A DNA stretch of 64,000 nucleotides from Arion vulgaris (GCA_020796225.1 CM036753.1:66186865-66250864), one strand, 5' to 3'. Shown: positions 43,010 to 53,814, counted from the stretch's first letter. Numbers and translations: made by a program. Notes: a model not told the origin generated them from the letters alone.

Positions 43010-43640
43010 CTCTACTAATGATGGAAGAATGCATGTTAATATGGGAAGCGATAAAAGGGGTACGCGTAGCCACAAAGCTGATAGGTAACTGGGCCATAGT
43101 GCTCACCATACTGCAGTACACCACTGAGAAATTAACAGTGTATAATAGACATGCAAAACAATTAAACCATTCCCACACAAAGTGTCTCCGCAGACTGCTG
43201 ACAATATAATGGCAGGACAAAATTCCAGATAACGAACTTCTCGTGAGAGCCAGGATTACGAGTATCCACACTCTGTTGCAGAAGACCCAGGTCAGATGGG
43301 CTAGTCAAGTTACGCGGAGCCTTGATAAGCGGATCCAAAAACAATTGATGTATGGCGATCTAGATGTAAGTAAACCACCGTTTGGTGGACAGAAAAAACG
43401 CTTTAAATACATTCTTAAAATATTTATAACAGTTTACAATATAGACACAACGTGCTAGGAATTACTTTCGCCAGATGGCTAAAATGTGGAGCTTCAACAG
43501 CATATGAGGAATTCGCGTATTTGAGGATTGTCGTACTGCAAAGACGCAGAGAAAATGAGCTGCCCGAAAAGACAGAGAACACACAACACTCACATGTCCA
43601 ACCATGATCATGTATTCCCCACCTGTGAAAAGTCAATAGT
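43010..43640 (+). mobile_element. LINE RT C-terminal domain
   Basis: Reads LTILQYTTEKLTVYNRHAKQ, HTKCLRRLLTI, WQDKIPDNELLVRARITSIH, VRWASQVTRSLDKRIQKQLM and KKRFKYILK. A stop at 43207 and a weaker tail beyond 43460 show decay. Confidence 0.82.
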
Positions 43641-43700
43641 TTTTTTTTTACGAATCCCAGGGGAAGCGACTGAGCCAATGAATATAGTAAATAAATAGAC
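43628..43700 (-). mobile_element. SINE-7 3' part
   Basis: T run at 43640, then aatcccaggggaagcgactg and gtaaataaatagacag, as at 54765. It is cut by a SINE-4 insertion. Confidence 0.5.
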
Positions 43701-43701
43701 A

Positions 43702-43953
43702 GTGCGTCCGAGTAGTTATCTGGGCCCTAACTTGGGGTGTAAAGAATAGAACCGCTGCTACCTATTACGCATGTCGTAAGAGGCGACTAATGAGGCTTGA
43801 CTGAAATCGGATGCACATGTCCTAAACGTGTAGAAGTCAATGCGTTTAGGGGCCTACCAAACCAATGTGCAACGTATACACGTTCTTGACAAAGATCAAA
43901 CATATCACAAAGCGTGATTAAAATTGGTCGTAAAGAACGAACGCAAAGAAGAA
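43702..43953 (+). mobile_element. SINE-4 copy
   Basis: Starts gcgtccgagtagttatc, core catgtcgtaagaggcgacta, ends cgcaaagaagaagaa. Imperfect TSD aatagacagt/aatagaaagt. Confidence 0.82.
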
Positions 43954-44029
43954 GAATAGAAAGTTAACAATTATTAAGGAGCTCCAGAATAACAATTTTT
44001 TAATGAGCTAGCTGGTTGTATTCTGGAGA

Positions 44030-44700
44030 AAAAAACGCTCGTCTGCAAGGCTAGGCAATAGGTGTGGTAAGAAGTAAAGTTTTGAAAAAAATCTGGCCAG
44101 CAATGGGGAGAGACATTCAGAGTCAGGACTGTTTGATTCTGGAAACGACTTTGCTAGCGTATTTCCGCCATGTTTGGTCGGGTATTTTCCGGTTTCGTTT
44201 GCCGAGCTACTGAGTTAGTGCTTGAGCAACGCTGTGAGCTATGACTGTTACATGGAATGCTTTTGCTGTGTCAACGGTGCGTTTGTTGTGTGTATTCAGA
44301 AAATGGCGGACAGCGGTTATGACGAACAAGCTCAATCTGCCGTATGCAGTTATATTGCGGGTGCAAAAAGCTGGATTTTGTCGTGATTGATGTTCTATTA
44401 GACAAAATTGCAATTCAAGTGATGAACAGTTTTGTGCTGCTACATTAGCTACGGCCATATGCATTTTATGCGGTGCAGGTTGTTTTTGTGGCGGTACGCG
44501 GCTGTTTCATTCTGGAATTAGTTCACACGAAACATTTCACAGTTCTTAGCATTTCGTGTGATTTTCATTGACACAGGAACGGAGTAATTATGGGTGACCG
44601 TTGCAGTGAAGTTGGAACCGTACCTATGAACTATGGACTAAGAAGTAAAGTTGCGGTTCGAATCCTAGGTTTTATAAATTATTCTTTTCTTGAAGGTTCC
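44030..44700 (+). mobile_element. SINE-7 head split by a 557 bp insertion
   Basis: Left piece aaggctaggcaataggtg (44047) and right piece with B box gcggttcgaatcct (44653) form one SINE-7 head once 44082-44638 is removed. Confidence 0.6.
44082..44638. mobile_element. Unknown 557 bp insertion with 14 bp target-site duplication
   Basis: taagaagtaaagtt at 44068-44081 and 44639-44652. No poly-A, no inverted ends, no domain found. It contains ttccgccatgtt at 44163 and aaaatggcgga at 44300, which are inverted YY1-like sites. The minus strand is open at 44207-44464 without known motifs. Confidence 0.55.
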
Positions 44701-45023
44701 TAATACTTGTTTACTTTCTATTTATGTACTATCTGTGAAATATGGATTGTGTTCTAGGTTTAGACTTTTCATTCGCCTACACACACACCAGCAGTGCAAC
44801 AATACATGTCTGAGGCTTTTGTCATCATCACTTGCGATGAACAACGACTACTAATGATATAATTATTTTGAGAGTAGTCAGTAAAGTTAGCTAGCACATA
44901 ATTGTTTCCAGGTTGCTTGCTTTCTAATTCTCTTCTTCATTGTTTAGTTCAAATAGTTTCAGTGTTCTTCTCGTACCCATCTATCATTTGTCTTGCTATT
45001 CACCATCATCAGCATGGCCTTTC

Positions 45024-45436
45024 CACACTTTATGCTGACTGTCATGTATTTTGAGCATATTTGATTCCTTGCATTGTTGACACACTTTATGCTGACTGTC
45101 ATGTATTTTGAGCATATTTGATTCCTTGCATTGTTGACACACTTTATGCTGACTGTCATGTATTTTGAGCATATTTGATTCCTTGCATTGTTGACACACT
45201 TTATGCTGACTGTCATGTATTTTGAGCATATTTGATTCCTTGCATTGTTGACACACTTTATGCTGACTGTCATGTATTTTGAGCATATTTGATTCCTTGC
45301 ATTGTTGACACACTTTATGCTGACTGTCATGTATTTTGAGCATATTTGATTCCTTGCATTGTTGACACACTTTATGCTGACTGTCATGTATTTTGAGCAT
45401 ATTTGATTCCTTGCATTGTTGACACACTTTTGACAT
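45024..45436 (-). repeat. 57 bp minisatellite, about 7 copies
   Basis: Unit cactttatgctgactgtcat, gtattttgagcatatttgat and tccttgcattgttgaca, 57 bp. As 57 is 19 codons, the minus strand stays open in two frames (KCVNNARNQICSKYMTVSI repeated). Copies are virtually identical, so the expansion is recent. Confidence 0.93.
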
Positions 45437-45680
45437 GAAATGAAAATCGTGACATATCCTAAGGACGTAGCCATCAACCACAGTAAACGAGTCGTTGATT
45501 TTCTAGGCACCACTTATACGTTCAGTAGTTTGTCATTGCTTTCTGAACGGTGTCCATTGTTACCTTTTGTAAAAATCCCATGGAAACAAATTTGCTTCCA
45601 AACTTGCCCACCGTGGGATTTGAACCAGGTACGCTTGGGTTTGTGATCGAGCTCACTACCGCTTTAGCTACAGACGCTTA
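45437..45680 (-). mobile_element. SINE-6 full copy: tRNA head plus BovB/RTE-like tail
   Basis: Flanked by a 12 bp TSD, cacttttgacat, at 45425-45436 and 45681-45692. On the minus strand the head has tagctaaagcgg (A-box region) and B box ggttcaaatcc (inverse at 45616-45626). The 3' half has gaaagcaatgacaaactact and gtgcctagaaaatc, resembling the 3' end shared by BovB-type RTE LINEs and their SINEs. Confidence 0.82.
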
Positions 45681-45744
45681 CACTTTTGACATACTGCTGT
45701 CTATTTTGTCTTTCCCTATTCTATCTACCTTTATCGTGTTATGT

Positions 45745-46100
45745 TGATACATGAGACTTCCACAACAGATGTCCATTATTACTGTTCTGCAAACTTTCTA
45801 TGAATTGTTTCCAATGTCAGGCCACAGTCTTTCAACTCTCTTCCTACAGTTCTTCGCTCTGTTTTCTTTTGGACATCGATGCTCTCTTTCCAAATCATGT
45901 TCACTGGAGAATTGTCCTAGCATGTGTACTGACATACAACATACATCTTCGTCTTGTAATGATTGTCTCCAGTGGTGTACAGTTTGTTCGTTTCAAAAGT
46001 TCTTCATTTACGATCTTGTTTAGCCAGAAATATGCACGATTCTTTTTTAAAATCTGTTTTGGAATATCTTCAACTTTTATCCTTTCTTTGGTATGTAAAT
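45745..46100 (-). mobile_element. LINE-b C-terminal end
   Basis: Minus strand gives KKNRAYFWLNKIVNEELLKR, NCTPLETIITRRR and, after frame changes, the terminal GSLMYQ. Collinear with 905-1310. Confidence 0.75.
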
Positions 46101-46104
46101 CTAA

Positions 46105-46455
46105 CTGATCTATCGGCGAAGGATTGACTTCATTGCACCAGATTTCCCTATATAGCTTCACTCATCTTGGCAGATGGACGATGGCGCCACCCGTTCAGAA
46201 AGCAATGGCAAACTACTGAACGTATAAGTGGTGCCTAGAAAATCAACGACTTGTTTACTGTGGTTGATGGCTACGTCCTTGGGATATGCCACGATTTTCA
46301 TTTCATCTTGGCAGAAATGACATCCACCTACGAACTCCGTAGCTCCAGCAACAATCCTAGCGACCTCCGGTAAAAATTGCTCATAAGTCGATCCTTATTC
46401 GAACTAACAACCTTTATAATGGAAGGAAAACGTCCTAACCACTTTGCCTTATACA
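46105..46455 (-). mobile_element. SINE-1 copy with a nested SINE-6 tail
   Basis: Inverse body cgaactccgtagctccagca and inverse head (ttcgaactaac at 46398, ctaaccactttgcc at 46436). The 3' part, gattgacttcattgcaccag, continues on the far side of the insert. Confidence 0.78.
46175..46302 (+). mobile_element. 5'-truncated SINE-6 with 13 bp target-site duplication
   Basis: tcatcttggcaga at 46162-46174 and 46303-46315. The 128 bp are the inverse of 45437-45553, so only the BovB/RTE-like tail integrated here. Confidence 0.88.
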
Positions 46456-46694
46456 CCCCCTCCCTCCATTATGTAACAATTACATTTAGAAATCTGATAG
46501 AAAGTTTTCGATGAATACTTCTGTATGTAAAAGTTTGCAGTTTGTCTCTTATATTTTCCTCTCACACGATATGCCTCTGAGTCATTTTACAGAAATCATT
46601 TCACTTCTGGGATGGACAGCTTAATCCTATTTCTCAGTGTGAGAGTTATTGTTACCTACTGTGAAGAGTAAGTAGACAGCAAACAGGCCTACTC

Positions 46695-46870
46695 TCCCCG
46701 AGCGTGAGTTTTTTTGCTAGACCGCCAACGGCTCTCACATCGAGTCTACATCAATTGGGTACCAGAGAAACATTATGAGGTAACGGCTGCCGGCGTGATG
46801 TTGACCATATCACCAATCATGTGCCGTTGATCAAATAAAAACACGATTCTATCGCCATATCCCCAATATA
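46695..46870 (+). mobile_element. Family F copy
   Basis: Contains aacggctctcacatcgag, caattgggtaccagagaa and tgccggcgtgatgttgacca. Collinear with 42400-42545. Confidence 0.65.
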
Positions 46871-46924
46871 AAACAGGGTTTGCAGACGACTTCTTTACTT
46901 ACTTTTTTTGTGTAAATCGTCCTT

Positions 46925-47061
46925 CACGAGCACTACGCGAAATATTTTTGTTTTACTTAACAGTGGCATTTATGTTGCAATCTATACTGAATTAGCAAGT
47001 ATGCTGACTTTGTGTCATCATAAAACTACTACGAACCAGAATGTTGGCTGAAAAAGATTAA
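46925..47061. mobile_element. Family G MITE, decayed
   Basis: Body gcaagtatgctgactttgtg matches 24391-24533; TTAA retained at the right end (47058-47061). Confidence 0.5.
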
Positions 47062-47114
47062 TACTTGCTACCCAACACCAATATTTGTAAATATTATTGT
47101 TCAAATAGGCACAG

Positions 47115-47290
47115 TTATCTTCTTCTTTTGTCGTCACACTGCTACCGGGTTGTTGCCCAGTGTCGTGGTTTTCTGTTTTGTCTTGCGCTGTTCTGGTGGC
47201 TTGTGTGATTGTTATCTTTGCTCTTTCACATGATTCTGCTACGCCATCTAACCATCTTTTCCGTGGTCTTCCTCTTGGATACATTCTTAC
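47115..47290 (-). mobile_element. LINE-i C-terminal end
   Basis: Minus strand reads RGRPRKRWLDGV, ITITQATRTAQD and GQQPGSSVTTK, an RTE-like terminus in an 88-codon frame that then runs into flank. Confidence 0.75.
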
Positions 47291-47372
47291 AGTTATAAAC
47301 GATTATAATTATAAGACCGTCAATATTGATGTGATTTTTCTGTTATTATTTAATTGATATGAAGTATGTCGT

Positions 47373-47612
47373 TGAGGAGCGTCTGGTCGAGTGGATTAGA
47401 GTGCGACTCCCACGCAGGAGACCCGTGTTCAATTCAAGGTAAGGCCAAGGATTTTTTCTGTTGTGGGCATAAATGAAAAATTTAAACCTGAACCGCTTCG
47501 TGGTGACTGTACTAGCCATGAGGCCACTACATTCCTCAGCCTGTCTTCCCACCTGTCATACACCGCCCTAAAAAGCGAATACTACAGACAGTAACAAGCT
47601 TTTTTTTTTAAA
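47373..47612 (+). mobile_element. SINE-2 full copy
   Basis: Perfect A box tggtcgagtgg at 47384-47394 and B-box-like gtgttcaattc at 47425-47435, body gcataaatgaaaaattta and ctagccatgaggcca, ending in a T run. It would not fold as a functional tRNA. Confidence 0.82.
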
Positions 47613-47743
47613 TATCGTTTATAATGATTAATATGAATAGCTACAGACATGGCCGCAGTAAAACAGAGGATCATATTCATAACTTGGATTTTCCGAAAGC
47701 AGATAGTTCTTATTTTTCATGTTAAATGGTTTTTAAGCAGAAG

Positions 47744-47966
47744 GATTAAATTCATTGCACCGAGTTTTACCCCATATGGCTCAGTCCCTCTTCGCAGAAA
47801 TAGCACGCCATGTGCCAGAGTATTGCACAAAGCACGAACTCCGTAGCTCAAGCAACATGCCTAGGGGTCTCTGGAAAAACTGCACTCGTGAACAGAACGG
47901 TGCGGTCAGTTCGAACCCCCGACCTTCGACTCACAAGGCAAAGGACTGAACCAGTTAGCCACATCT
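47744..47966 (-). mobile_element. SINE-1 copy
   Basis: Inverse body (accccatatggctcagtccc, gcacaaagcacgaactccgt), inverse B box gttcgaacccc near 47919 and inverse A box ccagttagccac at the right end. Confidence 0.82.
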
Positions 47967-48034
47967 ACCCCTTTATGTTTATCTACATAACAAACAAACA
48001 GTAGTTAATGTGCTTGCTTCAATTGAAACACCAC

Positions 48035-48180
48035 AGTTGGTGTGGGTTTCTTTCCGACCTCAAACTACTCTCAGATTGTCTAAGTCTCAAGTCGATATTA
48101 GAAAAACAGCGGAAAGTAAATGTAGCGGACGTTATGCTGATCATATCTCCATCATTTACTAACGATTAAAGCAAAATACG
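48035..48180 (+). mobile_element. Family F copy, diverged
   Basis: Matches 42400-42545 loosely (actactctcagattgtct, gttatgctgatcatatctcc). Confidence 0.5.
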
Positions 48181-48189
48181 TGCAGCAAC

Positions 48190-48368
48190 AGTCATTCTCA
48201 GATCGTCAATGACATTCTGCATACATCGATTATAGGTTTCCTCTCATCCTTCTTCCGGGCACCATTCCCTCTAAAACAACTGTTCTCCGGACACTCATGT
48301 CGTTTGATATGTCCGAAATATTTCATTTTCCTTGATGTATGCTCTTTGTATACGCTCCTAGATTAACA
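48190..48368 (-). mobile_element. LINE-e C-terminal fragment
   Basis: Minus strand reads SRKMKYFGHIKRHECPEN then LEGMVPGRRMRGN with a frameshift. Same family as 42105-42360. Confidence 0.72.
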
Positions 48369-48433
48369 TTTTTGTTTCGTGTCATGTATTCTCTATAATT
48401 ATTTATATCAGATACTGAAATATCTGCTTTGTT

Positions 48434-48577
48434 TAACCCTTCGACCTTCTAAACCGATGTAATGGTTCCTAGTACATTTTAAGATAACGCAAAGCCAGTA
48501 TAACTGACTAATTAAGTATAAATTGCTATCTAAATACGTCTGAAGGTAAAACAAAAATTACAGAGGGAAAAGGTTAA
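48434..48577. mobile_element. TTAA-flanked MITE (family G), 144 bp
   Basis: TTAA at 48434-48437 and 48574-48577; the inverse of 24391-24533 along its length (ttaacccttcgaccttctaa equals the inverse of that copy's right end). Confidence 0.65.
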
Positions 48578-48804
48578 TGACCTCCTCTCTTTTTTCCTCG
48601 AATTCTTTAGTTCAGAAATGTTCAACACAACCGAATAATAGTACAAAACATGGGTTACATGTTATGTGATATTGTTAATTACGATAGGATTTACAGTATC
48701 ATTGAAGCTCAATATAATTAGTTTTATTTTCTTATTTTCATGTTCCCTACTTACACGAGGCCCACTCACTAGCGGGGAGAGATAGGGGGTGTATATCTCA
48801 ATAG

Positions 48805-49190
48805 AAACTTGCATACAACAGAAGATTTGTTACATTAGAGAACAATATGACACACATAACTACAGACATAAACTCTTGCATACAACAGAAGACATGTTAC
48901 AATAGAGAACAATATGACACACCTAACTACAGACATAAGTCTTACATACAACAGAAGACATGTTACAATAGAGAACAATATGACACACATAACTACATAC
49001 ATAAACTCTTGCATACAACAGAAGACATGTTACAATAGAGGAAAATTTCATACATAACTACAGACATAAACTCTTGCATACAACAGAAGACATGTTACAA
49101 TAGAGAACAATATGACACACATAACTACAGACATAAACTCTTGCATACAACAGAAGACATGTTACAATAGAGAACAATATCAAACATAAC
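48805..49190. repeat. 67 bp minisatellite, about 6 copies
   Basis: Unit catacaacagaagacatgtt, acaatagagaacaatatgac, acacataactacagacataa plus actcttg. The fourth copy has gaggaaaatttcat in place of the usual segment. Confidence 0.9.
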
Positions 49191-49399
49191 TGTTGATAAA
49201 CGCAATTGTATGCAGCAGAAGATATATCACAAAAGCATAGTTTTAACGACAGGACAGAACTAAATTTCTTAGTGCACTGTCTAGATTTAGCTAAAAATCT
49301 TTTGATTGAAATCCTTGCGGACCTTGCGAATCTGAAGCTTAACTTTGATCTGAAAGAAAACAACAAATGTCATAAACAAGGATAAGCCACGTTGAATTG

Positions 49400-50605
49400 T
49401 CAGGAATTATTTCTTCCAATTGTTTAAGGGATATCCGTACAGTCAACAGTCTTTATCTGAGCACCTTCTGGTGTCGTTTGTTTTGTTATTATTCCTGTTT
49501 ACATCTATTGTGTGGAACTCACCACTATACATAGGTTTTGTGGATTATGAAAAGGCGTTTGATAGTCTGGATAGGAAATCATTGTGGAAACTATTAATAC
49601 ACTATGGAGTTCCACCCAAAATTGCAAACCTAATAAAGAAAACGTATGAAGGAATGAAATGCAGAGTCATACACGAGGGCCAACTGACGGAATCCTTTGA
49701 GATAAGAACAGGGTGAGGCAGGGATGCTTGTTATCACCATTCCTGTTCTTGCTGGCCATAAATTGGATCATGAAATCAACAGCGGATAACAGAGGGGGAA
49801 TACAATGGACACTTGTGAAACAACTGGAGGACCTGGATTTTGCAGACGATCAGGCTTTGCTGTCTCACAGATTAAAGACAAAATGAATACCCTAAATAAT
49901 AAGTCTCAGCAGCTAGGTTTGAAAATACACAGGGGAAGACCAAGGTCATGAGAATAAATGCTGCAAATGTAAACCAGATTATGCTGGAGGAAACAGCACT
50001 GCAGGATGTAGAATCATACACATACCTTGGAAGCAACATAGACACAGAAGGAGGAACAAACAAAGAAGTTAAGATAAGAATACAAAAGCAAGAGGGAACT
50101 TTATTGCATTGAGTAAGATATGGAAGGCAAGGAGATCAAAACAAACACAAAACTGAGAATTCTCCAGTCAAATGTGAAGTCAGTGCTGTTCTATGGCTCG
50201 GAAACCTGGAAGACCACAAAGGAAACTATCAGAAAACTGCAGACCTTCGTAAATGGATGTTTACGTAGGATAGAGGAATTGAGATGGTATGATAAGATTA
50301 CAAACGAGGAACTCAGGAGAGAACAAAGCAGATACCAGTGGAGAGAGAGCTCAGGAAGAGACGCTGGCGATGGATAGGACATACATTGAGAAGACCGACC
50401 GGAAGCATCACAAGACAGGCATTGTTTTGGAACCAGCAGGGAAAGAGGAGTAGGGGAAGGCCTAGGCAGACCTGGAGAAGAGAGCTGGAAGCGGATATAA
50501 AGAGGATAGGCAAAACATGGAAAGAATTGGAAGGGATGGCAAGAGAGGAAGAGATGGAGGAAGTTTGTTGAAGACCTGTGCTCCGATTGGAGTTGAAAGG
50601 TGATG
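49400..50605 (+). mobile_element. LINE-a: RTE-type reverse transcriptase remnant, longest copy
   Basis: Reads FVDYEKAFDSLDRKSLWKLL (RT block with the first catalytic Asp), NLIKKTYEGMKCRVIHEGQL, then a one-base loss at about 49714 shifts frame before RQGCLLSPFLFLLAINWIM. Next come LEDLDFADDQALLS with the catalytic [73 protein letters not shown] and [20 protein letters not shown]. The 3' end is tgctccgattggagttgaaa followed by an ATGA run. At least four frame breaks; the endonuclease domain is absent. Confidence 0.92.
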
Positions 50606-50694
50606 AATGAATGAATGACATCTATTGTGGAAGAGAGAAAAACAGACATAATAATAACTGCATATAGAGGGGAGTTTGCTCATAAATAACATTA

Positions 50695-50940
50695 TGTCTC
50701 AGAAGATGAAGTATTTTGGCCACGTTAAACGCCAATGGGTTTGGAAAGAACGGTAATGGAAGGCATGGTTCGTTCCTGGAGTGCAAAGCAGCGGACGGCT
50801 AAGATGAATGCGGTAGCAAGACATAACAGAAGCCCTAAACATGAAGCTGGAGGAGGCGGGATAACCTGCTAGAGACAGAGAGTTTTTCAGGCGGGTTGTG
50901 ATGAAAACGGCGTTCCGCAAGGGATATACTAGTACTTGAC
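50695..50940 (+). mobile_element. LINE-e C-terminal end
   Basis: Reads KMKYFGHVKRQWVWKER, EGMVRSWSAKQRTAKM and, after frame changes, RRVVMKTAFRKGYTST. Same family as 42105-42360. Confidence 0.75.
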
Positions 50941-50994
50941 ATATAGTGTGCTTTACATATAAATACAATTTTAGTACATTATACATTTTTCTGA

Positions 50995-51082
50995 TTGTAA
51001 ACGGTTCTCATGTCGGTCCAACTTTCAATGGGTACATGAGAAACATTGAGAAGTAACTGGCGTCTAGAGTTATGTTGGTATG
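50995..51082 (+). mobile_element. Family F fragment
   Basis: aacggttctcatgtcggtcc, caatgggtacatgagaaaca; only the first ~85 bp. Confidence 0.5.
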
Positions 51083-51099
51083 GAATCCCACTGTGTTTT

Positions 51100-52310
51100 T
51101 TAAACATCACAAAAAGCTGCTACAGCAAATTCTCATGCAGTGCTGAAACATGAGAGCTGAAGTTTGAAGTCAAAGCAGGCGAACAACAAGGATGTGAAAT
51201 ACTATTCAACATTGTCATAGATTGGGTGAAGGAAAACGCAAATAACGGTACGACAAGAGTCATCAGATTTGCTTTCACAACCGCCCTGGAAGACCTAGAT
51301 TTGTCTGACGACATCACCCTTCTATCTCACACACATAAAGGTATCCAGGCAAAGACTTGCCACGTTAAGGGGTTTACTCTCTAGAAAATTTTAGTTTTAT
51401 TCAAAAACATCGATTTTTCCAAATGTTTAGTTCTATAAAGAACAATATTCGTACTATCGATTACACATAAATTACGTTGTTTTGTTTGCGTATTAGCATT
51501 ATAACATTAATAAGAAACGCCCAATTCCAATCTTTTTTCTTTTAAATTCCAAGTTTAAAATTAAGTTTCCTCAAAATCATTTTTCCCATTTTTTTGGTGT
51601 CGAAAATCCCTGAGATTAAACTAATACTAAAGCTAGATACACGAAATTTGAGGTGAATATTCCACATATAATTTTGTAGCTACAGGTCTATTTCAAATTA
51701 AATTTTTTTGAAAATGTGTTTTTAAATTAATTTTTAATGTGAAATGATGACACATTTTGCGCAGTTTTTGGTAAACATAAGTTTTAAAATAAAAATAAAA
51801 TATATTTCTTGAGATTTGACAAAAATAAATAGACCTGTTGCTCTAAATATGCTTACAGTTTATGAATCACCCCTTTATTTTTCAATATATTAGTTTGTTT
51901 TGTAAATTTTAGGATTCAAATAACATGTATTTTTTTAAAGATGTCTGATGTTATGATGGCAATCATGCAACTTTTTTTTAAAACATTAAAATAGATCTAC
52001 ATTCTTAGCTTAGTATGCATATTATAAAATAATGGCTCCAACTTATTTAATAAATGAAAATAATTTTTCGGAGACAAACCCCTTAACCAATACAGCCAGA
52101 TAGTTGGGTTGAAAGTCAATCAGAATAAAACAAAAATAATGACTCAACATCGCCACCCCAACACCAGTCAAACTAGAAGATAAAATACTTATAAATACAA
52201 CTGCCCTCACATATCTTGGAAATGTTATCCACCACGAAGGAGGGGCTGGATTTAACATGGAAAGCAGTCACATAGTAAGACACAAAATGCAATCATGAAT
52301 CTTCAAGAGT
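51100..52310 (+). mobile_element. RTE-type RT fragment interrupted by a TTAA element
   Basis: Reads FEVKAGEQQGCEILFNIVID, LEDLDLSDDITLLSHTHKGI, then the insert, then NQYSQIVGLKVNQNKTKIMT and LTYLGNVIHHEGGAGF. The usual FADD reads LSDD. Removing the insert with one TTAA restores IQAKTCHVNQYSQIVGLK in frame. Confidence 0.88.
51369..52082. mobile_element. 714 bp TTAA-targeted non-autonomous element
   Basis: Flanked by TTAA at 51365-51368 and 52083-52086. Ends are inverted: ggggtttactctct at the left and ggggtttgtctccg (inverse) at the right, with seven perfect outer bases. AT-rich and without an open frame of note. TTAA targeting suggests the piggyBac superfamily, though the GGGG start is unlike the usual CCC start. 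Confidence 0.82.
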
Positions 52311-53510
52311 TCTGGAAATCAACCCAAGTCATGGGTTACGTGCGCTTAGTGACCTTTGTACCAGACGATACTAAAAAATATTTAAACGTTAAAACTAATG
52401 ATCAATACAGTTTTAGTCTTTAAAGAAAAATGGTAATTTACAGACGGTTCACCGTCCGTCGCAGTTCGCTACTAAATACAAATTGGAAAGTTTGAGTTTA
52501 GTAAAGAAATATATGGTGAAATATGTAATTTATGTATGACGATAGAGATAGAAAAAGTCATAATTATATTATTGATATGGGGATAGAAAAACATAGACAA
52601 GAAAGACCCCCCCAAAAAAACAATTGAAATATTGTCTTGAGCCTACAGTACGAGACGGAGAAATTACTTTAAAAAAAAAAGATTTAACCACATTTGAGTG
52701 ATATCGATTTTCCCTGCACGCTCATGCGTAAACATGCGTCAAAATTGATCACAAGTAAGTTGTGAACCCATGAAAAAATCTCATATGCATGATTGAATTT
52801 GTTTTCCTGTAATCACATTCGTTTACTTCCACTTGAGTTTTGATTTTATTTCCACTGAATAATCTCGCTCTGGTACACAGTTCAATTTCAAATTTTGAGA
52901 ACGGCGAAACGAAAATTATATACGAGTACATCTTCCCTGTTTCCAATTGCTGAATTTCAAACGAAATTTGAAGAGAAGACATCCACATTTAGAAATAGAA
53001 GGGGACCACAAAGTGTGTCATTGATGTCGAAATATTTCTAACAGAAACATAGAAGTTTGGGAAATAGAGGCGAGATGGTAAAGTTGTGAAATGTTTTTAT
53101 TGGTTTTTTTTTTACTTGAGACGAGGTGTAGAGTAAAGGAAGAATTACTGTAGAAGATAGAATAGTTAACACATTCGAATTGGATAGAATAGAAACAGAA
53201 GAATACTGGAGGATAAAAAAGAAGAAGATGGCGGGAGGAGATCACAAAGAATCATGAATATCGTTGGGAAAAAAGGAAGAGAGTGTGTGACTAGACGGCA
53301 GACAGAAGAAACAAAAAAAGAAAGGAAGAAGATTGCAGATTCATTAAGAGGGATGGAGTCCAAAATTTAGAGAAGAAGAACCACTATGAAAGAAAACACA
53401 AATACGATACATAGAAGAAATTAGAAGGAAAGACTAGAGAACATTAATTACCGTTCTGTTTTCATCTGAAAAATATATTATTTACAATTTATATATCGTC
53501 TTTTACTGGT
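52311..53510. other. Unassigned AT-rich interval
   Basis: No element identified. Purine-rich from 53160 to 53420. Short minus-strand open frames have no motifs. Confidence 0.4.
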
Positions 53511-53514
53511 CTTC

Positions 53515-53668
53515 TACTTCTTTACGTTATTTCTTATCATCCAAATTGATCACTCTTTGTGATCTGAGTGGCTTCAGTCGAGAACGTAAATGCGTTGAGT
53601 CCAGCTTGATAGACTCATACGCGTGTAGAACAGACGCATCCGAAAAAATGTTGGCTCAGTTTTCATTG
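53515..53668 (-). mobile_element. SINE-4-related partial copy, diverged
   Basis: Plus strand: gatcactctttgtgatctga, agtcgagaacgtaaatgcgt, gtagaacagacgcatccga. Resembles the 3' half of SINE-4. Confidence 0.5.
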
Positions 53669-53814
53669 ATGAATCATTCAGTGCGGAAAGAGATATACAA
53701 ATTTGCAGCATACTCATACGCATTCATATACGATTACCTGTCATCCCCGTCTTAAAATATGGCTGTAACGAATCTCATATATGGTCTATCTCTTTCCAAG
53801 ATGATGTACTACTG

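Noticed and set aside
44959..45513. Cys-containing 19-residue repeat protein on the minus strand
   Set aside because: It is open in two overlapping frames over a 57 bp tandem array and runs into SINE-6 sequence at its start.
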